Of a stretch of 64,000 nt of DNA, positions 39,701 to 51,700 are shown piece after piece. Under the pieces are notes generated by a model that had not been told where the DNA came from, ran no database searches, and saw nothing but the letters and a program-made list of their open reading frames with translations. Position 1 is the first letter of the stretch; the number at the start of each line of letters is the position of its first letter. The translations under genes and the position numbers were made by a program. Origin of the DNA: Arenicola marina (Eukaryota > Annelida > Polychaeta > Arenicolidae); assembly GCA_964019135.1 (NCBI GenBank), contig OZ025248.1:41223670-41287669 (forward strand). Direction: 5' to 3'.

Positions 39701-42700
39701 GGCCTGTACCACCGCTAGCTAGCCCAGGCCTGTACCACCGCTAGCTAGCACAGGCCTGTACCACCGCTAGCTAGCACAGGCCTGTACAACCGCTAGCTAG
39801 CACATGCCTGTACCACCGTTAGCTAGCACAGGTCTGTACCACCGTTAGCTAGCACAGGCCTGTACCACCGCTAGCTAGCACAGGCCTGTACCACCGTTAG
39901 CTAGCACAGGCCTGTACCACCGTTAGCTAGCACAGGCCTGTACCACCGCTAGCTAGCACAGGCCTGTACCACCGCTAGCTAGCACAGGCCTGTACCACCG
40001 TTAGCTAGCACAGGCCTGTACCACCGCTAGCTAGCACAGGCCTGTACCACCGCTAGCTAGCACAGGCCTGTACCACCGCTAGCTAGCACAGGCCTGTACC
40101 ACCGCTTAATCACTCGCGACGCCTGGTCACCGCATAATATATATCATTTAATAGACGTAATCAGAAATAAAATAGATTGCCGGCGAAGGTAAGATGTAAT
40201 ATATTGACCAGATAATGGTCCTGTGTTCTCTCCCCAGGCGTGGAAGGTAAAAGACGGTCACGTGGTTGGCCATCACTCTCCATCACACGTCTTGCCGCCA
40301 GGGGGAGCTGTCATAAAGCCATACTTGTCTCTTTCGCGACCCGTCTATCATCATCTTCAGTCGCCATGTCACTTACCGCTGAACGGTGGTGGTGGAGATG
40401 GAGGGCGGGTTAGAGTAGGGACTTGGGGGCGGGGGTGGTGGGGTGTGGGTGCGAGCTAAGGGCGGGAGGGGGGGGGGGGGCGGCGGAGGGGGAGGGGGGC
40501 TTGTCACGTTCCGACAGGTAACATTGGGTATATTAAGCCACCACCGTGACGACGTTGAAAGGTAAATGGGGGGGAGGAGGGGGTGGTGAGCGGGTAGGGT
40601 AGAGGGATGTGGGCGTACAGCATGATGAGGGTCACACTCAGTCTAATAAGTGGGTGGGCGTGAAGTAGGGATGGGGGGGGGTCCTTGGAAAAGGGGTGAG
40701 GGAGGGAGGGAGGGGAAAGTAGCGGGAAGGAGGTGTGTGGGGGTGTGGGGGTGTTGCGACTTGAGAAGTGATGGAAGGGTGAGGGAGGTGGTGGTGGTAG
40801 TGACAAAGTGTTGTTGTGAAGGCCACATGAACATGGCGTGAGACAGCACACGCCGACACACAGGGGATGATGGAAGGGGGCGCCGAACAAAGACCCCCAG
40901 TTACCCGCCTCTCTAACCCTCAATACAGCCACAGACACAGGCTTTCACCAAGCGACACTCTACTCCCGACGGCCGCTTCCGTCACTTAACACGGCAGCAA
41001 ACCGCAGCCATGTCACATGTCAGTCACGTGCTTTAGTATGGCGCACGTACAGTAACGGCAACAAAACACAACGGCGCTCACCAATCGCCCCCCCCCCACC
41101 CCCATCCCGCACACTCACACCGCTCATTTATGCAGTCAACAGCCAGACCTGGAGTTATGTACATAATGAATGCATAAACCTTTGGCTACACATAAAAAGA
41201 TACACAAAGACAAATACACAAGTCTGGCAGTCTCCGGGTCCGCTGACCGAATTAATCAAATCACCAACACAATACCCCATTCAATAGGCTCGTTTAGCAG
41301 CCATTCAAATCTCAAATTTATAATCTTTGGCCTTTTTTGGCCGTAACAGAACCTCGTCGACCAAAAAAAATAACTTATAATAAGTGAACACAACATCGTC
41401 TCGAATTGCGCCAAGATATGTAGCGCGGAGAACATTGGACACAAGGCCATTGAGAAGAAGAGCTTAGCGTCATAGCTTAAGTACTTAGTCTGTCCTATAA
41501 ATCCCCACACCGGTTTTGTTCCCGCACTGTGAAATTATAAATACAAGAAATCGGATCCCACACAGTTGTCACATATATTACCAAAAAATAATAAGACTGA
41601 AGCGATGGTTCATAACAAGCCCACGCAGGCCCAACACTCCAGTCTCGTTCGTCTTCTCGTGGGTTTTACATGTCGGAGAAGACACCTAATGGTAGAAACA
41701 TGACTCAGGCGACATCTCACAGTGTCACAGAAACTAAAAGACGAACACAAAAGCCGCCGCACTCGGTCACACAACTACGCACCAGCCATTACCGGTCGTT
41801 AGAAGAGTCAAACATCGGCACAGTTTGCCCTTACAGTACTGGCGTTTCACTCCTTATGGTAAAACTAGAGGAGGTAATCTTCCGATACAGTCTGTGTGCA
41901 AGGATTTACTGAATGACAAGTCAAACATCAGAACAGTTGGAAGGAACAAATGTCCTAATATTATTGGCAGTTTACTCCTCACGGTAAAACTCGGGGATGT
42001 CATCGACTGACACTGTCTGTGATCAAGGATTTACGGAATGACAAGCCCAAGGCTAAACGACAACACGCTTTTACTTTAGATTATTTCAGCGAAACAAATG
42101 CCCAAAACTCGAGATGAAGTACACAATTCCAGGGTGACAGGTTAAAATATAAAAGGAAAAAGGAAAATATAATTAAAGGATAATGACATTTTGGCGTACT
42201 TTGAGTAAGCTATGCCATATTACGACCACAGGGAAATAACTGTGGCGTTTATCTCTGACACATTACCACGTACAGCTACAAACAGCTTCACGCTAGCAGC
42301 CTAACAGCCGCATAATGGCACAAACTAAACACATAGATTACACAGACTTTTTCAAACAAAAAAGTTCCATATTTGAGTTTCATACATGACGCGTTGCGAA
42401 AGAATTCACAAGGACCTTGTGCCGGCTCAGCGACACCCCTTGGTAGGGGGGTCCATAGATCACTCACCGAGGTGGTAGGTAACTCACCCTCACACAAAGC
42501 AGTCCCATTAACCCAGGCCTGAGTAGCCAAATAAACCACCCAGCCCCGCACTGCTGCGGCTAATAGATCTGACAACAACATAAAGTATTCTGGCACCAGT
42601 TTTAGAAAGCGGCGACAAAACTGCTACTAAATTAGTTTAGTTCCGCAAGCCGTCAAAATACACTGATTTACACACACACGTAGCCCGCAAACGTCGGACT

Positions 42701-45700
42701 GGTGAATGTCTTCATTTGCCACTTGAAGTAAACAGTTGCCTGGAGGTTTTGGCAGGCTGTTTCTGCTGTGGATAATTCCCATAGTAAGCATTGCTGACAA
42801 TTCCATCTTTACGACTTACCTTACGTATTGGTTGTAATGAACGTCGGCCATATTGTCATATCACTCACAGGTTGTTACAGTAATAGACGTCCGCCATATT
42901 GTCATATTACTTACAGGTTGTAATGGACGTCGGCCATATTGTCATATTACTTACAGGTTGTAATGGACGTCCGCTATATTATCATATCACTTGCAGGTTG
43001 TAATAGACGTCGGCCATATCGTCATATTACTTACAGGTTGTAATGGACGTCCGCTATATTATCATATCATCTACAGGTTGTAATAGACGTCGGCCATATC
43101 GTCATATTACTTACAGGTTGTAATGAACGTCGGCCATATTGCCTACAGGTTGTAATGAACGTCCACCATATTGTCATGTTACTTACAGGTTGTAATGGAC
43201 GTCGGCCATATTGCCCCTGTGTTTGAGTGCTGCCTTGTAAGCCTCCTCTGCCTCGAGTGTCTTTCCCTGGTGGTTGAGGATGTTGGCCAGGTTACCCCAG
43301 GCTGGAGCAGACACACACACAGACACACCATCAGACCGCGAAGCATTGCTAAGTATCCCCTGACCTGGGGTGTGGAGCACGTCAGCTGGTTCCAGCTAGC
43401 ACTAGTGCCGTTCTTAATGATGTGCTACACGCCATTGTTACACAGTGGCACATAACGGAATATTACATTCAGATATAGGAATATAGACTTCTACATAAAT
43501 AAATGTGTGCACGCGAGGGTTAGGCATGGGCTAATACAAAAGTAATTATTCCAGGCCTCTTGTTTATTTGTTTGTTGCAACTGATACACCTGGTGTGACA
43601 CGTGATGATACTGGAGGGAGCCGCGCGGCAGGAGTGACTCACCCTTGGCCGGGTTAATGCTGATGCCGGCGCGGTACAGGTTCTCCTCCGTCAACCAATC
43701 CTGATTGCGCAGACAGGTGCGCGCGCAGTAGCAGAGCACCAGTGTGGCCAGCGCCACCTGTAGTGAGACTGCGGCACGCCGAGAGCGGCGCGCGTGTCGC
43801 CGGTGGAGAGTGTGCGCGCCGTGCGCCACCAAGAGGCAGAATCCCATACTAGGCATATAGAGCACGCGCTCGGCGACGACGAAGCCGACGTAGAAGAAAA
43901 GGTTGGTGGCCGGTATGAAGGGGAAGATGAGCAGCGCCAGGGACATGGTCAGGACCTCCACGGTGCGTAGGGCGGGGGGCACGGCGGGGGCGGGGGCGGG
44001 GCTGGGGGCGGCGTGGGGACCGCTGCGAGACAGGCACTGATCGGCGGGGCAGTCTGGGCCGAGGCGGCGCCCCGTCACGTCGTCATGGCAACCGCCGTTG
44101 CATTCATTGAAACTCGACGACCCGCGTCGCTTGGCCACAGTCGCTCGGTTGTTAGGCGGCGGGGGTCCCGTGACGGGTGAGGCCGAGTTGCAACTTCCGT
44201 CCTTGACGACGGTGTCGCCGGCTAGCGAGTCGTGGTCGATGTGAAGGCCGGGGGCGAGCCCGTTGCCGTTGTGCAATAGCCGGGGCGTTTTGTGACCGTT
44301 TTTAGGGGGCTTTTTGGTGAGGATGACGCGATGGGAGGAGGCGGAGGGGGAGGATGAGGATGGGAAGGGGTGGGAGGATGCGGGGGGCCCCGGGGGTGCG
44401 CCGGGCGTACCGCGTGCGTCCCGTACGACGTGAGGGGGCGGCCGGCGGCGTACAATCCTGAGGGTTATGTAGCCGAGGACGGCGTACAGCGTGAGGGTGC
44501 AGGCGTTGCGCGGGTCCCACGGGGACTCGACCAGCGGCACGGCGCCCATGGACCAGTCGAAGCTCAGCATGCTGGGGAACAGCAGCAGCCAGAGGTTGAG
44601 GGAAGGCAAGTAGTGGTAGGTGAGGGAGCGGGTCAGCAGGCTGTCCGAGTCCGACGCCGGGTTGTCGGCAGGCGCGAACTCTGGCGGCTTGTTGCCCATG
44701 AAGTAGATACGGAAGCCGATGAGTGACAGTCCAATGGCCGCCAGGCACAGGGCGCCCTCTAGTACCCGGCGCCGGCACTTCTGTAACAAAACACGAAACA
44801 ATAATATTACAAAGATAATACGAACATAATAATATTGCTGAACAAAACGAAGATGAACTAATCGAATTCTTTGTTTATCTAAATCATTAACCAAAAGATA
44901 TGGATATATGAATAAAATAATGATAAACATGATATATATTGTTAAATAGAACGAAACTATTTTAAAAACGAAAAATTACATTTTCGTTATTTAGACCAAC
45001 ACAAAAAAAAACAAGACACCGAGAGATGACGGTTTACTACCTCAGTTCTTAAAATGTGAATATCAATATCAATATCTTTAATTTTAGTGCATTTACTTAA
45101 CCTAGACCCACGTCTCCAAACACGCCGTCAGTAGACATATTATCATTACTGTATGGAACTAAGCCTTACTTGTATCTCTACAAAGGAACTGCATCTTACA
45201 ATGATATTGGCAATAATCGAAATTGTAATAGTTTCCTAGCGGCTTTATAGCGAGCGCAAGCGAGCTCTTAATGTAACATGCATGCATATTCAAAGTCCAT
45301 TTCAAGCACAGGCTTAGGACTTTCATTTCGCGTAACAACCCCCATGAGACGTTTTCGAGTTCGGAGTAAATATCAGCTGTACATAAATATATTCAAGCAA
45401 CGCGTGGTGGAAGCCTATTATGTCATGTCTTTAATAATTAAATCAGCTGCCCCACAAAATTAACGAATAAATTATTCAATGTTAACACTGGATGTATACT
45501 TAAAATGAAAGTTAATTTATAAGCGACGCGCTAAATGTCTGATGCCAATCTCCAAGCAGAGCGCTCTTGGTGACCACCCATCGGCTGCTGTCATAGTGAG
45601 TAGTTGTGACGTCAACATGTTATAAACATGACGTCACAACGGGAGTTCCTGAGCAACCGAATGATATGCCACAAGCACGTGCATGGTATACGTCATCCCG

Positions 45701-48700
45701 CCGACACTCTGTACCTTGGTCCCATCCTTTGTACATAATTACATGTATAGGTTCATCTCCTGTGGACGACGATAAAACACTCAATGTCTTTGTTCCCGAA
45801 GTCATAACGTGGCTAAATTACCCATTGCAAGAAGAACACTCTCGCGATCACGTACTCAAGGCTAAAGACCACATACACACCACACACTAATGGACAGACG
45901 CAAGGAGTGCACTTGGAGTGGGTCGCCACCGCATATGTCTTGGGGGTGGAACGCTGTGGCAGTTGACTTCCGGCTTGACCTTAGTACGACTTAGGTACAC
46001 TTTGAGGATATTAGCAATCCACGCGTACCGCGTAACGCGCAGCACGCGTGAGATAAAACTCTCTGATTGTCCTCGTTGGTGCGGACTGCATCGGCGGAAA
46101 GTTGGTTAGATGCTGGGTCGGGTCAAGTTGAAACTGAGGGGATGGGTTTACTACCACGAGACACACACCAATCCCGCGCAGCCAAATGACACAATATAAA
46201 ACCATCTGGGCGTGGTTTTTAATGCAAAGTAAGGCCTTTTGGCTCGGGGGATATTTGCATGCCGTTCAAGCGTTTTTGGTTTTTGGTGTTTGAGATTTTT
46301 TTAACCAATCTGCAATGGGCGTTACACCCCGAAGGCTTTAGTACACATAGTGCATGGGACAGGACGACGGTAATAACAGGACGACGAGGCATGTAATGGG
46401 CAAGGCGGCAGACATGGTAATCGTCACACACCCCGGAGCCTGCACACCGAGCATTACAGGACGTCCCGGCCTGTCTGTCTGGGCCTAATGTCCGCGACTT
46501 ACTTTCCTCATATACACCTCTCCCCCCCACCCTCCACACAACCATTCTTCTAGCTTCCTTGGTAGTGACAGTGCGCGATCGACTGTTACGTAGGTTTCAT
46601 ACCAGGACCACCCTCCGAGGCCAGTCAATCGAGTGCACCAGAACCGCCCTCCGAGGCCAGTCAATCGAGTGCACCAGGACAGCCCTCCGAGGCCAGTCAA
46701 TTGAGCGCACCAGGACCGCCCTCCGAGGCCAGTCAATCGAGTGCACCAGGACAGCCCTCCGAGGCCAGTCAATCGAGTGCACCAGGACCGCCCTCCGAGG
46801 CCAGTCAATCGAGTACACCAGGACCGCCCTCCGAGGCCAGTCAATCGAGTGCACCAGGACCGCCCTCCGAGGCCAGTCAATCGAGTGCACCAGGACCGCC
46901 CTCCGAGGCCAGTCAATCGAGTGCACCAGAACAGCCCTTCGAGGCCAGTCAATCGAGTGTACCAGGGCAGCCCTTCGAGGCCAGTCAATCGAGTGTACCA
47001 GGACAGCCCTCCGAGGCCAGTCAATTGAGTGCACCAGGGCAGCCCTTCGAGGCCAGTCAATCGAGTGCACCAGGACCTCCCTCCCAGGCCATTCAATCGA
47101 GTGCACCAGAACCGCCCTCCGAGGCCAGTCAATCGAGTGCACCAGGACCGCCCTTCGAGGCCAGTCAATCGAATGTACCAGGACAGCCCTCCGAGGCCAG
47201 TCAATCGAGTGCACCAGGACAGCCCTCCGAGGCCAGTCAATCGAGCGCACCAGGACCGCCCTCCGAGGCCAGTCAATCGAGTGCACCAGGACAGCCCTCC
47301 GAGACCAGTCAATCGAGTGCACCAGCACAGCCCTCCGAAGCCAGTCAATCGAGTGCACCAGGACAGCCCTTCGATGCCAGTCAATCGAGTGCACCAGGAC
47401 AGCCATTCGAGGCCAGTCAATCGAGTGCACCAGGACCGCCCTCCGAAGCCAGTCAATCGAGTGCACCAGGACCGCCCTCCGAGGCCAGTCAATCGAGTAC
47501 ACCAGGACAGCCCTCCGAGGCCAGTCAATCGAGTACACCAGGACCGCCCTCCGAGGCCAGTCAATCGAGTGCACCAGGACCGCCCTCCGAGGCCAGTCAA
47601 TCGAGTGCACCAGGACCGCCCTCCGAGGCCAGTCAATCGAGTGCACCAGGACCGCCCTCCGAGGCCAGTCAATCGAGTGCACCAGGACCGCCCTCCGAGG
47701 CCAGTCAATCGAGTGCACCAGAACAGCCCTTCGAGGCCAGTCAATCGAGTGTACCAGGGCAGCCCTTCGAGGCCAGTCAATCGAGTGTACCAGGACAGCC
47801 CTCCGAGGCCAGTCAATTGAGTGCACCAGGGCAGCCCTTCGAGGCCAGTCAATCGAGTGCACCAGGACCTCCCTCCCAGGCCATTCAATCGAGTGCACCA
47901 GAACCGCCCTCCGAGGCCAGTCAATCGAGTGCACCAGGACCGCCCTTCGAGGCCAGTCAATCGAATGTACCAGGACAGCCCTCCGAGGCCAGTCAATCGA
48001 GTGCACCAGGACAGCCCTCCGAGGCCAGTCAATCGAGCGCACCAGGACCGCCCTCCGAGGCCAGTCAATCGAGTGCACCAGGACAGCCCTCCGAGACCAG
48101 TCAATCGAGTGCACCAGCACAGCCCTCCGAAGCCAGTCAATCGAGTGCACCAGGACAGCCCTTCGATGCCAGTCAATCGAGTGCACCAGGACAGCCATTC
48201 GAGGCCAGGCAATCGAGTGCACCAGGACCGCCCTCCGAAGCCAGTCAATCGAGTGCACCAGGACCGCCCTCCGAGGCCAGTCAATCGAGTACACCAGGAC
48301 AGCCCTCCGAGGCCAGTCAATCGAGTACACCAGGACCGCCCTCCGAGGCCAGTCAATCGAGTGCACCAGGACCGCCCTCCGAGGCCAGTCAATCGAGTGC
48401 ACCAGGACCGCCCTCCGAGGCCAGACAATCGAGTGCACCAGAACAGCCCTTCGAGGCCAGACAATCGAGTGCACCAGAACAGCCCTTCGAGGCCAGTCAA
48501 TCGAGTGCACCAGGACCGCCCTCCGAGGCCAGTCAATCGAGTGTACCAGGACAGCCCTCCGAGGCCAGTCAATTGAGTGCACCAGGGCAGCCCTTCGACG
48601 CCAGTCAATCGAGTGCACCAGGATCTCCCTCCCAGGCCATTCAATCGAGGGCACCAGAACCGCCCTCCGAGGACAGTCAATCGAGTGCACCAAAACCGCC

Positions 48701-51700
48701 CTCCGAGGCCAGTCAATCGAGTGCACCAGGACCGCCCTTCGAGGCCAGTCAATCGAATGCACCAGGACAGCCCTCCGAGGCAAGTCAATCGAGTGCACCA
48801 GGACAGCCCTCCGAGGCCAGTCAATCGAGTGCACCAGGACCGCCCTCCGAGGCCAGTCAATCGAGTGCACCAGGACCGCCCTTCGAGGCCAGTCAATCGA
48901 GTGCACCAGGACAGCCCTTCGAGGCCAGTCAATCGAGTGCACCAGGACAGCCCTCCGAGGCCAGTCAATCGAGTGCACCAGGACCGCCCTCCGAGACCAG
49001 TCAATCGATTGCACCAGGACAGCCCTCCGAGGCCAGTGAATCGAGTGCACCAGGACAGCCCTTCGAGGCCAGTCAATCGAGTGCACCAGGACAGCCCTCC
49101 GAGACCAGTCAATCGAGTGCACCAGGACAGCCCTCCGAGACCAGTCAATCGAGTGCACCAGCACAGCCTCCGAAGCCAGTCAATCGAGTGCACCAGGACC
49201 GCCCTCCGAGGCCAGTCAATCGAGTGCACCAGCACAGCCTCCGAAGCCAGTCAATCGAGTGCACCAGGACCGCCCTCCGAGGCCAGTCAATCGAGTGCAC
49301 CAGCACAGCCTCCGAAGCCAGTCAATCGAGTGCACCAGGACCGCCCTCCGAGGCCAGTCAATCGAGTGCACCAGGACAGCCCTCCGAGGCCAGTCAATCG
49401 AGTGCACCAGGACCGCCCTCCGAGACCAGTCAATCGATTGCACCAGGACAGCCCCCCGAGACCAGTCAATCGAGTGCACCAGGACCGCCCTCCGAGGCCA
49501 GTCAATCGAGTGCACCAGGACCGCCCTCCGAGACCAGTCAATCGAGTGCACCAGCACAGCCTCCGAAGCCAGTCAATCGAGTGCACCAGGACCGCCCTCC
49601 GAGACCAGTCAATCGAGTGCACCAGGACCGCCCTCCGAGGCCAGTCAATCGAGTGCACCAGGACCGCCCTCCGAGGCCAGACAATCGAGTGCACCAGAAC
49701 AGCCCTTCGAGGCCAGACAATCGAGTGCACCAGAACAGCCCTTCGAGGCCAGTCAATCGAGTGCACCAGGACCGCCCTCCGAGGCCAGTCAATCGAGTGT
49801 ACCAGGACAGCCCTCCGAGGCCAGTCAATTGAGTGCACCAGGGCAGCCCTTCGACGCCAGTCAATCGAGTGCACCAGGATCTCCCTCCCAGGCCATTCAA
49901 TCGAGGGCACCAGAACCGCCCTCCGAGGACAGTCAATCGAGTGCACCAGAACCGCCCTCCGAGGCCAGTCAATCGAGTGCACCAGGACCGCCCTTCGAGG
50001 CCAGTCAATCGAATGCACCAGGACAGCCCTCCGAGGCAAGTCAATCGAGTGCACCAGGACAGCCCTCCGAGGCCAGTCAATCGAGTGCACCAGGACCGCC
50101 CTCCGAGGCCAGTCAATCGAGTGCACCAGGACCGCCCTTCGAGGCCAGTCAATCGAGTGCACCAGGACAGCCCTTCGAGGCCAGTCAATCGAGTGCACCA
50201 GGACAGCCCTCCGAGGCCAGTCAATCGAGTGCACCAGGACCGCCCTCCGAGACCAGTCAATCGATTGCACCAGGACAGCCCTCCGAGGCCAGTGAATCGA
50301 GTGCACCAGGACAGCCCTTCGAGGCCAGTCAATCGAGTGCACCAGGACCGCCCTCCGAGACCAGTCAATCGATTGCACCAGGACAGCCCTCCGAGACCAG
50401 TCAATCGAGTGCACCAGGACCGCCCTCCGAGGCCAGTCAATCGAGTGCACCAGGACCGCCCTCCGAGGCCAGTGAATCGAGTGCACCAGCACAGCCTCCG
50501 AAGCCAGTCAATCGAGTGCACCAGGACCGCCCTCCGAGACCAGTCAATCGAGTGCACCAGGACCGCCCTCCGAGGCCAGTCAATCGAGTGCACCAGGACA
50601 GCCCTCCGAGGCCAGTCAATCGAGTGCACCAGGACCGCCCTCCGAGACCAGTCAATCGAGTGCACCAGGACCGCCCTCCGAGGCCAGTCAATCGAGTGCA
50701 CCAGGACAGCCCTCCGAGGCCAGTCAATCGAGTGCATCAGGACCGCCCTCCGAGGCCAGTCAATCGAGTATCCTGAACTCCTTTTCACTATGCTTCGGAT
50801 TGCAACACAAAACCCCCCACTCCTCCCCCCAAAATGTTACTACATACCTTTTAAATCCATATAAACACTCGGAATGGCTCTCCCGGAAATTAATAGTTGT
50901 CAGGGCAGGGAATCCCCAATCTGGTGTATTTTTAACAGCACGTTACGTATGAAAATTAAAGATACACATTTTCGGGCTCACGACGCCGCATTGGCACCAG
51001 CGGTTTGTAGAAGTAAATAGGATGGGAAGAGTGTTTTTTGTAAATTAGACCAGAATTTCAAGATTATCAAACTTGCTTCAGTTATACCGCACGACCCCCC
51101 GTGAAGCCAATAGACTACACACTTGTTATATGTTTTTAGGTACCCGTTAACTTTCTGCCTGATTTGGCAATAAAAACATACCAATATATACCAGCCCACA
51201 TTCATATTTTCTACAATCTCGTTAGTGATTAGTTACTCGCGAGACTTCGGCGGCGTATGATCCAAATATCAAAACTGGGATTCTGCCATGGTTAAGCTAT
51301 TTATACAGATATTTCCCGCCAATTATTAATAAAAGCATGCATGGTATACCGAAATAAATAATTAGGCTAAGCTGTTTGCGTGTAGTTTTATCGCATAATT
51401 GTAGTGATGCTAAGTAGGCTTCAGGCAATGAATTATAGTTATATATGTAGTTATAATAATATCTAATTATTGTACCAATCAGACCATAAAATATAATCCA
51501 CCACGATGTTGGCGGGAACCACATGTTCCAGTAGCTGTAAGCAGTGTACCACTGGCTCGTGTATCATTAGCTCCATGGGCTCCAAGGCGTCGTACCGCCG
51601 GGCATAGTGTAGGATTCCGCCAGACACCACACTTCCATTTAAATCACCGAGGCCAGAGAACTATTCCCTGCGCACAACGCCAGCGAGCAGAGCAAAACAC

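Noticed and set aside
43201..43620. Reading straight through the exon 3 donor at 43642
   Set aside because: The frame continues for some 50 codons past the donor, but the conserved NPAKAWGNL sequence is restored only by splicing to 43301.
46701..49832. Very long Ser/Pro/Ala/Gln-rich reading frame (about 1,043 codons), mucin-like
   Set aside because: It follows from the 36-bp period (a multiple of three). Other frames on both strands are nearly as long, it lies in a TMTC2 intron, and nothing distinguishes it as coding.
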